From Xenosphaeropsis pyriputrescens (lineage: Eukaryota; Ascomycota; Leotiomycetes; Phacidiales; Phacidiaceae), in assembly GCA_022609375.1 (NCBI GenBank), contig JAGKQE010000003.1:186001-250000 (forward strand): DNA of 64,000 nt, read 5' to 3'. Of the stretch, positions 1 through 12,473 are shown one piece after another; position 1 is the stretch's first letter, and each line of letters begins with the position of its first letter. A program made the translations under genes and the position numbers. Below the pieces are notes generated by a model, which ran no database searches, was not told where the DNA came from, and worked only from the letters and a program-made list of their open reading frames with translations.

Positions 1-3000
1 ATGGATGTGAATGTGCGGCCACGTCGCGAACGTCATTGTCTGCTCACTTCTTCTGCGATGAATAATTGGGCGCTTCTGAGCTCTCACATCTCAGATCGAT
101 CGAGGGGAAAGGCCGGAGTCAGGATCCTGCTCGTGGTGGAGTGGGGTACGTTGTAGTTGTCGTTCGTGATGGTGCTTTGCGTATCCAGCTTTTTTCTTCA
201 AGAGTCCAGCCCCAGCGGTAGCGAGCTGCGAGCTGCGAGGTGAAGGGAGTGGAGGAAATCCAGCTTTTGACAGAGACTGAGTGGCGATTGAACATTGAAT
301 CTGTACTGTTCATATAGACACGAGATGTTTGTTAGAGGTCTCGAACTGCTGGACGTAGGCAGTTACGGGGATGTAACGTAGTGCGAAATACGAGGTGCCA
401 GGGTACGGAATGGAGATCTGGACTGGACTGGACTGAACTGTCTTGATGGAGCACTCTGAGGCAGATTACAACTGCAAATACTCTGTCATGACGGTACCTT
501 GCGTATAAATATGCGATACAGAGAGGGGTGAAAGGTCAACTGGAGATGATTACCTGGTCCTTAATTTTGATGCTTGCTGCAAAGCCATGGGCATGCTTGG
601 AAGCAGGCATTATTTTCTGCAAGAAACCACAGTTCTTCCAAGGAAGACACATAAGCCAGGAAGTCTCATAAAGTGCAGATTTTCCGGATTCCGGGTCACC
701 TTCATGCTTGTGTACGATGACCAGCCCCTCTCAAGCATACTTTTACTACGTGGCCAACCTCGCACATGGCACATATCTGAGAGTCGAGGAGGAGTGGTAC
801 CCGTCATTTTTGAAAGGGGTTCTGCTGCGTCATTTTCCAATGTCAGCCATTCCATCCACATACAAAAATATACGGAAGAAAAAGATAAAAGAAACATACC
901 AGAGACCTAATCATGTATACTATGATAAGTTATCGGTGCTTGGCAACGTAAGGCATATCTCGTTCTTCAATCGGGCAAAAAAATTCGCCGACGGGTATGA
1001 GCATTTCTGTAAGGTGAAAGAATTGTGGACATATCGAAGAGATGATCCTCTGCAAGGTCAAGGGCTTTAAGATGATCACTGCGAATCGATCTTCATCCGC
1101 CACGTCCGTGCACCGAGCCCCACATCAACCAAAAACTCAATTCTATACATAAGTCTATCTGCACTGATATTTCCGATCCAGAGCAGACAAAGACCTGCAG
1201 ATACCTTAATGGCCCCTCACAGAAACAGAATTCCGTCGGCCAAGAGTCCAAGTCCCGGTTGAGGATGACCAATGTAGACTTTGGAGAAGCGAATGTGGAG
1301 CTGAAGTGGAGATGAACGTATCGAGGCTGATAGTTGAGGACTGCAACTTCTTCCAAAAGAGGAGGCCAAGCCCCAGCCTGACGCTGAAAAGAGCGTGGTT
1401 GTGTGGAAATTTTCGGAAATAATGACGATATCGTATAAAAACGGAATACGGAGAAGACGTTCTTCTTGGTGTAGGACATTTTATATAATGCTTTTCGTGT
1501 GGGAGCGGCCCGTCTTGACAGCGGATAAGAGGACCCAACTCATTCCTACGGCGTCTCGAGCGTAGCTCTAATACAATTCAATCACAAAGCCTCCACTCGA
1601 AATCATACTAGCATAGTTCTAGTAACATCGTGAGCCACGCCCTTATTTGCTTCTCATCTCAGCTTGGGAGCATACCTAGTTGCAATAAGGACATGCCGCG
1701 GCACTGACTCCAAGATTTCGTAGTATTGGTCCACCTTGGCTTTCTGGCAGGCCTTGTTTATCATGTCCACAAGTCTTGGGTTTATCACACATCGTGAACT
1801 TCGGTGGAGTAGTGTGGTTTGGTTGTCCACTTTTGCAATGATATGACTCCACGTCCAAGTAACACATCTTGATGTCGTGGTAAACCCTTTTAAATTTTCT
1901 CTGTTGCCAAACGCACAAGTAAGAACTGTAGAATAACAGCTTTATTGTGAAGAGTAACGTATGAACTGGAAACCAAGATATGCCTGCTACAGACGATTTC
2001 ACGTCCATTTTATGAAATTTGCTTCACTTGAAAGAGAAGCCATCGTACAGGGTCAAAGTTGTGAGAAGATCATGCGATCTATGAACTCAGATGTCATAGC
2101 GATAGAGAAACAGCACAAGGAACCCAGCAGTTGGAATCTCGCAGGGCTTGTTGCGTGGCATAGGGGATCTCCTCGTGGTGAAGAGATTGCGATAGAGTCT
2201 CTTGAACATGTTCAACATCCTCTATACATCGGAGGAAGTCTTGAAGAGGAAGGCCCGCCGGCGCATAGTCTGACCTTTGGGACCTTGACCCAAGTGATGG
2301 AAATAGCTCAAGGACCTGGATTCCAAATATCCAACAACATCTTGTTAATTGGGAGCGGACGAAGCCCTGACTAACAAGGAAATATACATGGTCATGGAAA
2401 AGCGTGGAGATTGTGCCGTATATCTTTAACAGCTATAACAGAAAAACTTGACCACTCTTCCAAAAGGAGTATAACGATGAAAGTGTTGAGAGTACTGTAC
2501 TATGCGTGGCTGGATCTTGAATTGACATCTCATCGGGCAAAACATATCAAAGGTAACTCGAGATTCTCGTGATCTCCCCACCGTCCGGCATGACCGGGCC
2601 AGATTGGCTGGCTGGGATACTGCACCGGTAAATGTCCATTGGCGATTTCCAGGGCCAAGGGTCTAGGGCAAGGTCATGGCCCCAGGCTTAGCCGATGTAA
2701 CATTACCTTTGTGGAGGCGCGGCAGAGGCCCTGTTTGTGAGACTCCGGATCAAATATAGACGCCGTGGAGCACAAGAAGCGACGACAACGAACCCTTGGC
2801 CGGCTGAGGGGCAGAAATTCGGAGGGTAGCTCTTAACTCCATGCCGAGCTGTCAGTGGAGCTGTCAGATTAATAATGATGATACGGCGTGTTCGCTAGAG
2901 GCATTAGGTATGGAATGGGATTTGAGCGCATATCTTTGTAGAAAAGGCGGGACCAAGACCTCGGCCAATGCAGGCGTCTTGGTCGCAATGCTAGGTACCA

Positions 3001-6000
3001 GTGGTAGGATGACGGTGACGGTCAAACTCCAACATTCCTGCCAAGACGCCCCGCAATTCACGCTTCATTGCCGCTTGTTCGGCGCCGTATAGCTCTCCCC
3101 GATAGGATAATCGACGCTCTCGGCGCATTTGGAGTGATCGGTATCACGAAGAGGATAGCAGCTTTTGAACGAGGGCGATCGGCCGTTATCCGTTGACGCA
3201 ATTCGCTCCCGGCTCGAAGAAAACTCAAAGTACGCCTTATGTTCGGGCGAGATGGAACATTGATAGACGAGCGAATCGACAAACACTTCGGTTTCTAAAT
3301 GGGATTTTATGATTTTGCTTCAAGGGAATGAATGGTAGATAAGCCGTCTGCAGTAGACCAACAGTTTGACGCGTTACCGCGCTGCAATATGTATGTGTGT
3401 TATGGAGGAGTGGTGATTTGGGCAGTTGACTAACACAATCATTCCCTGCCATGAGCTTGCCCGTCGCCCTGCGTTTGGCTCGTAGTACGCGGTGCACAGA
3501 AAGAACGTCGTTGATCCTCGTACAGCATAGATGATACACAATACACAACATAGATGACACACAACATACCTACCTAGGCACTCCGTCGACGTCGTAAGCA
3601 CGTTTGCTCAGCGACGACAGGGACCCTCGGGCGCATCGGAGAAGGCATCGACACCGGATTTTTTTTATCGGAGACGTATGTACATATCCATACCATGCTC
3701 CGTGCAGAGTACCTGGACATTCAACCTGGCTATTGTGTTGTCAATTACCGCCATTGACGGGCGCTCCGGCGGCACAGTGAAGCTGTGAAGACTCAAAAAA
3801 GACGCCCGTGTTACATACAGAGTACTATCCATAACAACGTTACAAAGAAAGACTGGGACGCGTAGGCGTCAATCGTATTTCCTTCTTATTTCTTCCTAGG
3901 AACATCATCATTATGAATTCTTGCTTGAAAGATGACATATCTGATGAACTGTATGACTAGCAATTGAAACTATACTGGACCTACACCGAGACCGCCTTTG
4001 GATTGCGGTGGTTGGCCCGGCTGTAACTCTATCATCGATCACCCAACACATACACTCACGACACCATCCGAGGACCTCTCTTTCATCGTCATTGTTGGGC
4101 CCGACAAGATTTCGGAAGGCTCAAGAAGATGCCGCGTATTTGCAGCTGGACTTGACAGCTTCCGATGCTTACTCCGTACTTCTATGGTACTACCCATGCG
4201 AAGACTCGGGAGTTCTCGCATAATAGAAGAAAACTCGTCCGTTTTCTCATTCAAAAGTCTTGTCATTTTCAAAATATGCATGAGCAAATGAAAGAGAAAT
4301 ATGGCTGACATCACATCCATACTGTGCTCATGGCGGTCCAAGACATCAAGTCCATGAGTACGTAGTACGTTGGATTTGATTGATTTCATTGAACACATCA
4401 TACATTGAAAATTCAAACTACATCATCCCCCTCCTCTTCCCTTATACTTTCGAATGACATGAAACGGGCGACAGCACAGCATTGAAGATCGAACGTTGAG
4501 CAAGTCTGCAGATCAAAGACAGGCGAATTGGAGAACAGCACCGTCCGGTTTGAGACGAGCTGCATGCACGAAATAATTCAAAGTACAGTACCTTAGTCCC
4601 ATAGCGAAGACGAAGCTTCAGAAATGGGCTCAACAATCAACGATCACGACCAGCGATGGCACATGCATGCATACGTGACAGGCCAATATCCATTACTTAC
4701 TGCCGCCATCTGGAAGGCAAAGAGATAAAGCAGCCACAAGCACGCCGAGATTGAGCAAGGAATCTGTGCAATCAGCAGCCTGCATGCGCGCTGCACCATG
4801 GCCCAAACGCAAACCGGCAGTCTGCCAGTCACGGCTACGAGGGGAGCTGCGCATATGAGCTGCGCACATGAGCTGCGCCGATGGCCATTGGGCCGCGACC
4901 CTCTGAACCTCGCCGTTACTTCAGCTACCTATGCGTGCTAAGGTATGCTTCTGCTACTTAGCTGTTGGTGGCGGCCGTACCTTGGTCAGTGACTGCTTGT
5001 ACTACTTATTACATATCCTCTCCAATTGGAGATGCTGCGAGGCGAGAGAGTGTGGGAGATGGAGATGGCTGAGCTTGAAAATGCTTCTTGATCGATCTTC
5101 GTCGTTGAGTGAAAATGACGAAAATGACGAAGCACATTCGTATGATGATACTCATACTCACTCACGTACTGTATTCTACTGTGTGCCGCCGTTATGATAG
5201 ACCCTCGTTTTTTCCCTCCCCATTCATTCCAATGCACTGTGCGGCACATGTGATGAGCGACTTCGAAAGAAAAGTGGTCCTGTCCTACGACGGCAAGGTG
5301 TCAGAAACATGTTCGTGCATACTTGTGATTGACTCGATTGCGGGTAGATACCTGTAGGGGACGTGGAAGATGGCTCGGTACGTACATCATGTGGGCAAAG
5401 GTCATGGCATAGGTAGCAAGTGATAGATGGATGTGAGAACGTCGATGATAAATAGAGTGAGGAGCCGAGGGACATCATATATATGAGATTACGGGGTTTA
5501 TGCACACGGCGGTAATAAACAACGATAACCGCTGAAACGCGAGATACTTGCGCCATCTACCAAGTCCTCCGTAGATCTCTCCATCGACGCGTCCCTCATG
5601 AGGACGGATAAGAGGAGCTAAGCTAGATAGAAATCATGAAGAGTACAATGGGAGACGCGTCGGAGAGGAAGGGGGCCAGGGAGAGGCGCCGGCAAAGCCC
5701 CCGTAACTCTTACCCGAACATACGATGTCGAAAGCTGCAATCGTAAGATGGGAATCCATCGAATGGGATTCGAGAAGATCATGATGTTTTCCAGAAAATC
5801 GATGGTTCGGTACGGGAAGGGGACGATGGGGATAATTGGGAGCGCCGGCGCGGGCGGCAGTAGAGTGAGAGTACCTAGTGAGAACAATAGAACGCCGTCC
5901 ACATCCACATCCACATCCACATCCAACACAATCACGATCAAGTAGCTCGTTGGCTAGGATAGGATGGCCTTGCTACCAATCAGTATGCATCTTCCGAGCT

Positions 6001-8254
6001 ACGGGGCAGTGGTCCTTAACGTCGTAAGATCCAACATCGAACAATTGGTTGGTGACGCAGGAGCATCTCAAGTCATCCATCCACCTTCCACGCTCTAGGG
6101 TAAATAAAGCCATCGAGGCCTCCCGAATTACCAGAGTTCGCGAGAACGCGGTTGAGGACTTGCCAAAGTCTTGGGATCGGCAACCCTAAAGACGTGAAGA
6201 CGATGAGAAAGCTTGTTGGTTTTGTGGGTGATTCAAAGTTAGATAGAGATCATGATTGTTGGATAGAGAGATAGGGAGCGAGAGCAAGAGCGAGGGCGAT
6301 GCATCAGTCTTGCTCTTCCTTCTCCTTGTCAGACCGAACTGTCGGCGAGTTCTGTGATCGGCAAGCCGAGGAGATGTCCTTTGTTGGGCCAACTCTCCCT
6401 CTGTCTCTGTTCTTCTTTCTCTCGCTGAATATCGGCACCTTTCGATCAAGCAATCCTCACATGAAAGAGAGAAAAAAGGACAGCATGATAAGTTGAGTGG
6501 AGTGGGCAAAAGAGTGTCGCATACTTTGCATTCCAAGAACCAAGATCCCGACTCTCTCTCGCAAATCGCCGCATCGGAGTAATCATTTCTCATCTACCGA
6601 CGACTCACCTTTGCCCTACTCAAAGTACACAGACGGACTGCAGGCGTCATGGTTGCAGCAAGTGCTGATGTAGCCATGTATGTATTCATGTATAACGAGA
6701 GGAATTTGAAAAATTCAAAATAGGGAAGAGAAGGGGAAGGGGGAAAAAGACAGAGGAGAAAGAAAAGGAAAAGGGAGAGGAAAAAGGGGGGCCAGAATTC
6801 AGAAGTCAGAAGTCGCCCGCCTGCAGATGATATGTTGCTTTGTGCTCTCTCGCCGCCTGTACTCATGTAGGAAGATATCATTATCGTCCAATTCTACATT
6901 CACAAGCGCATGTCGTCCAATATATCTGTCACATCTGCTCTGCAGGTGGGCAAGTATAGACGTAATTCAATGTATCCATGTGTATTCGTTACTGGCTTGT
7001 CGCTGCTGATGAGGTGAATCTCGTCTCCGAATCGTCATCTTGAAATATGGAGGACATGCGAGTGAGAAATGCCACCAATGTCACTGCCACCGTCCCAGAC
7101 GGACGAGATGGGTATGTGTGGCAAGAACAGGTGAGCGGGCACGAAGATATGGATGAATCAGCTGGTGATGCTATGGTGAGAACGAGATAGCCGGAGGTGA
7201 TTATCGACATCTGAGTTCTGACTATCCAATCCAGCAACATTTGGCCTATGAGGGTGAACCTGATCACTCCGTACGGTAACTTAGACTTGGCAGAGTCATC
7301 AATCACGTTTGGTTTCGTCTCGTCTCGTGTTGTCCGAGTTGGACATCCATCTCTTCTGACGATATACTCGGACACACCCATTGCTCGCCAGCCACCTTAC
7401 CGTCGGTCGTTGACAATGGCAATGGCGGGATACTACTGTAGGTAGGTCGATGATACTAACGACTAAGGTAGCAGAGTGGAACAACGACAACGACAACTCC
7501 TCTTCCTTCTCCTCCTCGACATCCTTGGAGGCCGCCGTTTGCTCATCAAAAGTCCGTGAGAGCGATAGAGTCTCTTGTCGATCCGTGCGCGCAAGAGAGT
7601 GCTTTGCGGGAATTGGCTGGACCGGATTCTCAAGGTCCTTTAAACTCTGACATATATTATTACATACACATGCACGACATATATTCTGGAGATGTATCAT
7701 TTTTTGTTGTTGCGGTGCAGTGGGATATTACGCAGTATGTACGGAGTACTTGCAAGTCTCGATATGCTTACGGGTAGATACAGCATAAGGTATGAGTTTC
7801 GATACTTGCGCTTCGAATACGAATACATGTATCTTCATACTATGTATGTGGTAAACAATGAGCTTCTCATCTTGGCATATTCGAAATGTGGAGTGCGGAG
7901 TATTGCTCTCTGCTCTCTGCTCTCGGCATTTTCTGTCCCTCTATTCTAGATAGGTATGGAGTGTTCATCCTTATGGTATCCTTCTTCAGTTGTTCTATCT
8001 TCGTTCATCTGCTCCAAAGAGGAACAAAGACTAGCCACCATTCTCTTCTGAGTACAACTTTGTTCATCGGTCGTCCGCTACACTCGCTTCACCCACGTCG
8101 GTTGATACTCTGAGGAAATCATGCTCCAAAAGAAGCATTTCGAGGATTTCTTAGAGGTGTTAACACTGCCCAGAATAGCGAGCGTGGTTGTTCCTGACTT
8201 CTCACTTGGCTTGGCGCGTCTATAACACGTCCCCTACTCGACCCTTCATGATCC

Positions 8255-8640
8255 TTGGCTTCTTTCTCTTCTTCTTCGTCTTCTACTCTTCTGTTCTTCT
8301 ACTGCCCTACCGAGTGCACCCACCACCTAAGGCATACGAATAAGTCGGTAAGTATCATACCTATCATAGGTCCCCTTCTCTTCCAACTTCAACTTGGTGG
8401 ATCTTCTGTTGCGAACATACCCGTTCAAGCGTCTCTCCACAATACATCTTCTTCTGTACTGGTACAGTTAAGTATCAAGTCACATCACGCCAGCTTGACC
8501 TTAGCCTCCTCATCATTCCTTTACCCGCACACGACTAATTATCTAGTGGACCATTTGCCGCTACTGCAATGGTCCCTCGACTCTCGTTGCCAATTACTCA
8601 ACAAAACCCTGCGTGATTAGCCGCTTGCTTCTATCTGCAC
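8255..8640 (+). ncRNA. Possible spliced non-coding transcript
   Basis: A pyrimidine-rich tract (8255-8300), of the kind found at fungal transcription starts, is followed by a consensus donor GTAAGT at 8348. A branch-like ACTAATT then sits just before a TAG acceptor ending at 8546, which would give a 199-nt intron. Downstream there is only a 15-codon ORF beginning at the ATG near 8568, so a long coding frame is not evident. It could equally be the far 5' end of a long leader of the C2H2 gene, or a chance combination of signals. This is inference from splice-like signals only. Confidence 0.2.
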
Positions 8641-9510
8641 AAGACCTTCAACGTGATGCGGAGGAGAAAGGATGAGGGCCGGTTACATGGGTACGGTATG
8701 AGGGCAAAGCTCTTGAGCCACAGAGTCAGAGCCAGAGCAACATGCACTTGCATAACGTTCTGTGGTAGGTCTGACGCCATGGGAGCCCGGACAAGTGTAG
8801 ATCGAACGGATCGTCGACCTAATGGACCCTATTTGACCTTAACCAACCTAACGTCGTAACCATAAGCTCACGGAGCCCAAGATCTGTGCCCGGTGGACCT
8901 ATCCCTATTTGGGCGGCCGAACAGTTCAACCAAAGCCCCACTCAGAAGACCTTACTTGGTTCCCTTTCCTCATGGAGCATCCATTGCAGTGCACACCCGA
9001 ACGGTTTCAAAGTGTGCAGTGCATAGGTAGGTACCTAGGTACTCGAGTATCTGTATGTTGCGCAGCTGGCGCAGGTATCTTTGCTCTCGAGGTGCTGTAG
9101 ATCCTCATATGTATCCTGCCCATCCAGACCCTCTCTTGAAAGCCAGAGCCCTAGAATCAGAATCAAAATCAGATTTAGATTCAGAGCTGAGCCCAGGGCC
9201 TAGAGCCCAGAGTCAAGAGCCAAAGACATTGATGCGCTGTCACGGTATCCAGTACATCTTCATTTTTTTCCCACTTGAGAGGGGTCAACTGCGGGTGTGC
9301 GATGTCGAACTTCCGTCCACTCCATTCCAAAAAGCCCAGAAGCCCGCAAGCCCAGAAAACGCCCTTTTCGCCCATTCCGGACGGCGCTTCTCGACATGGC
9401 CGAGTACAGTTCACGCCATCTGTGTCACAAACCGTTGTGAGCACTATCCACGATGCATACAGTGCGCACTATGTACAGGAATGCCGAGAGTGGAGACTGC
9501 TTATTGCTTG

Positions 9511-9545
9511 CTGTGCTTTGCTGTGCTGTGCTGTGCTGTGCTGTG
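9511..9545. repeat. Pentanucleotide CTGTG tandem repeat
   Basis: Seven 5-nt units in a row, six of them CTGTG and one the variant CTTTG. It lies in gene-free DNA and reads like an ordinary fungal microsatellite. Confidence 0.9.
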
Positions 9546-9822
9546 TACAAGATTTGCTTTTCAATCGCTACGAAACGAAAGAGCCGAAGGGAGATGGAGA
9601 AAGCATCTGTATGTACTGTACAAGTAGGTAATTAGTAGAATGTATACCTATGTACAAGTGTGTATGATGGATACCCAATCCCTGTGCAAATCTCGAGGTT
9701 GTCGGCCTGCCGCAGCAAATAATCTACCTTATCATCCGATGCGTGCCAACCCAAGAACAAACCTCATCTCTGCTCTTATTTCTCCGTGCCTTGTAACCTG
9801 CTCTCTTGCTGTCTCATTCTCC

Positions 9823-9899
9823 CATTCAGCATTCAGCATTCAGCATCCAGCATCCAGCATCCAGCATCCAGCATCCAGCATCCAGCATCCAGCATCCAG
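9823..9899. repeat. Heptanucleotide minisatellite, 11 units
   Basis: Eleven perfect-length 7-nt units are present: three CATTCAG followed by eight CATCCAG. The array is divided cleanly into two variant blocks, as expected if one variant was amplified by slippage or unequal exchange. There are no spacers between units, so it is not CRISPR-like. No coding frame is supported across it. Confidence 0.95.
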
Positions 9900-11264
9900 C
9901 ACTGCAATGCCGCTATGTCGTGCAGAGCAGATGCAGCGATATGCAACAAAGTGCATCAGACATGATCGTGCCTTAGTTGTTGATCACTGACTGATGTGCC
10001 ATCGGCCAATGGATAGACACACAGCCCATCGAAACGGCGGAAATAATGCAGCTCTCATGACTGGGGCTCTTTGCTCTTTGCTCTTCGCTCAACTCCCCTG
10101 TCGTGCCATTCACCCCCCAGTATTTCTGCACTGGAGTAGCTCATGAGGTACTCTATCCTCTCTATCCTCTCTATTCTCTCTTAATCCCCTGATGCTACAG
10201 TGTGCAGCATTCTTACGCGGCCAACCGCCAACCGCCTCAGCATGCTCAGACGTGCCAGATATTAGATGGCAGATCTGGTGGGGACCCTCAAAAGAGTGTA
10301 GTATGTAGTAGGGTGGCTTACATGAACGCATCCTAAGAAATGTCTCAAGCATCAGATTGACCCCACAACCAAGCATACGCTTCATTGTGGCCAGCCGGCC
10401 AGCCTGCTTCAACTACTCCCGCCGCCATTCACTGTAATGAGGCAGGATAAGCTCTGCTGAAGCGAGGGGTGTACTCTTTCGGTCCATAAAGTCCATCACG
10501 TCGCCCCTCCGAAGGGGTACAATGACCCTTCTGCAAGGTACATCAAACCAGACCAATCCATTAGAGAACTGGTTCTTGTTGACTATTACGTCCTGGTTGT
10601 AGCGCCCCGATCAAGCTCACTCTCGCGCATCAAAGTGGTTGAGAGATCCCTTGCTCTTGCTATACTACACGCTTGCGAGAAAAGCCATCTTTTCGGACGG
10701 CTCTGTGAGGATACTTCCGCCCAAAGCAGTTTTGTAGCAGAGAAGAGAGAACTGATGGTGATAGTTCTACTCCCAAACCTTAAGACTCCCATCTTCTGTC
10801 TCAAGCGCAGCCTCGTTGTTCCTGGATCACTATCCGGTGGCGCGAACACAATCACGACGCGTTCTACATTCCAAGGAGGCAGCCTTACTTATCGTCTATC
10901 CTCGAGCACGCGGAACTGCACATTTCGGAACTGTACATTACTGTGATAGTTTAGCGGAACAGGTGAGCTCTGCTTTCTCTCTCTACCATAACCTTAGTGG
11001 CAGGTATTACCTCTCATGGAAGCCGAGCATATGAGTACTAGTCCGTGGAGACTTCCCGTGTCCATCTTGACATTCCTCATAAAGTTGAGGTCTTCTGCCT
11101 CCTGTTTGAGAGCATAACTTCCCAGAGATTCGTCCATTCTTTGCAAGATTCATTTCTCTTCATAGTCTCGTCGTCCGAGCAATAATCTATTCATCCCATC
11201 ATTCCCATCTCCTTTCGTCCTTCCTCTATCAAAACTAAGCATTTCTTCCTATCAAGGACTATCT

Positions 11265-11314
11265 GTATGAGACGTCATTGACACCATATCAGAATGATTG
11301 CTGACATCCAACAG
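11265..11314 (+). other. 5'-UTR intron of the C2H2 gene
   Basis: A 50-nt intron begins with GTATGA at 11265, carries GCTGAC as branch site near 11299-11304 and ends with CAACAG at 11314. It lies 31 nt before the likely ATG at 11346 and follows a CT-rich leader. Removing it takes out the ATG at 11294, so the leader between about 11040 and 11345 carries no upstream start codon. The call rests on splice signals only. Confidence 0.65.
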
Positions 11315-11345
11315 TGTACAGCATCACATACCTAAAACTAGCATC

Positions 11346-12473
11346 ATGCTCGTAGAAACCACCATTATGCCGGACATGGGGATGGACGATAAAAGAGACT
11401 CATACATCTCTATGACACCCTCCTCGTGTCCATCCTCTGCCGAGAGCTCCTTTAGTTCAGCTTATCCTTACTCAGCTCACGATCGTTACATGTTGGCAAC
11501 TCCAACATCCGACAGAAGATCATCGTGTGCATCTTTCGAGTACCGTTCCGGTCAGAGCTCAACTTTGCCAGGCACTCCACTTGGAACTCCTCACGATGGA
11601 GATAGCCATGACCCATTTAATCACGTTGTTGCCGTCACCCAATCCATGCTACCAGACAACGGCATGTTCATGGCAGGCCCATGCAAAACTTATCACGAAC
11701 AGTCAATCATGGAGTTTGATCCGTTCGTTGACTATCAGCAATCGTTTCCCACCGGCCACAATGGCAGAACGCAATTCACGCCCTACCACGCCATCTCGCC
11801 AGCCTCTTCAATGACTATGTACTCTTCTCCAACTCACGACTTTGTTGTTCCCTCTCAGACTTTCCACGATGAAATGTACGGTATGCCTTCGCCGCACTCC
11901 CAATTGGGGATGCCTTTCGATAGCTCTCCATTCTCTCATGGCTCACATCACATTTCACCTTGCCGCGACTTCATCACGCCATCTCCACCAAGACATCGCG
12001 GTAACTCCTGGGGTAGCTCATCAGTTCGCCGGTCCTTGTCTCCTGCTGCTTATGAGCGCACAGCGGCCATTCGCAACCTTGGTGGTCTTGGAGGCTTTGG
12101 TGGATTTGATGCAGTGAAGTCTGGCCGTATCCGCAAGTCTTCCAAGAAGACTTCAAGAGAAGGCGGTATCATTGAGAAGGGACAGTTCCCCTGCACATAC
12201 CCTGGATGCAAATCACGGCCTTTCAAGCGTCAAGAGCATTTGAAGCGTCACTCAAATACACACGGCAACTCTCGAGAGTACCCTTGCAAATACTGTAGCA
12301 AAGTGTTCAACCGCACTGACAACCTTCGTCAACACACTACTCTTCATGCAGTTCCACCGAGCGAGAAGAAGTCATCGAGAACCGAATATTTCCCAGAAGC
12401 AGCGAAGGAGATCGAGATTGAGGCTCGTCTACAACGGAAGCTCAAGACTGAGCTTGAGGGTGATGAACAATAG
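11346..12473 (+). CDS. C2H2 zinc-finger transcription factor
   Basis: A single-exon protein of 375 residues, probably a nuclear DNA-binding regulator. The start is placed at ATG 11346; the open frame extends further upstream but without an ATG and across a likely 5'-UTR intron. Residues 1-270 are rich in Ser, Pro, His, Thr and Met and look disordered, as in activation regions. Two zinc fingers lie at about 281-335. The first has a C-x4-C-x13-H-x3-H spacing, one residue longer than the usual x12, and the second is a canonical C-x2-C-x12-H-x3-H. The fingers contain the helix motifs RQEHLKRH and RTDNLRQH, resembling fungal stress and development regulators of the Msn2/BrlA type, but identity with either is not supported. 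A basic KKTSREGG-like stretch precedes the fingers. The C-terminal tail is charged and probably helical. Gene symbol left open. Confidence 0.9.
   Translation: MLVETTIMPDMGMDDKRDSYISMTPSSCPSSAESSFSSAYPYSAHDRYMLATPTSDRRSSCASFEYRSGQSSTLPGTPLGTPHDGDSHDPFNHVVAVTQSMLPDNGMFMAGPCKTYHEQSIMEFDPFVDYQQSFPTGHNGRTQFTPYHAISPASSMTMYSSPTHDFVVPSQTFHDEMYGMPSPHSQLGMPFDSSPFSHGSHHISPCRDFITPSPPRHRGNSWGSSSVRRSLSPAAYERTAAIRNLGGLGGFGGFDAVKSGRIRKSSKKTSREGGIIEKGQFPCTYPGCKSRPFKRQEHLKRHSNTHGNSREYPCKYCSKVFNRTDNLRQHTTLHAVPPSEKKSSRTEYFPEAAKEIEIEARLQRKLKTELEGDEQ

Larger units (their letters stand above)
1..11264. other. Gene-poor region, no supported protein gene
   Basis: I see no ORF here that resembles a known family or splices into a long coding frame. 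The longest ATG-initiated ORF (1961-2374, plus strand, 137 codons) has no recognisable domain, and neither does the 117-codon frame starting at ATG 717. The region holds short tandem repeats (9511-9545, 9823-9899), a TACCTAGGTA-type palindrome near 9029-9040, CT-rich tracts near 8255-8300 and 11130-11260, and a possible spliced non-coding transcript at about 8250-8640. The last few hundred bases are probably promoter and 5' leader of the C2H2 gene. A lineage-specific small gene cannot be excluded without transcript data. Confidence 0.6.

Noticed and set aside
9055..9627. 190-codon plus-strand ORF
   Set aside because: It starts at a non-ATG codon and translates the CTGTG repeat as Cys/Ala/Val/Leu runs; no domain.
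9823..9899. CRISPR-like array
   Set aside because: Direct 7-nt tandem units with no spacers, in a fungal genome.
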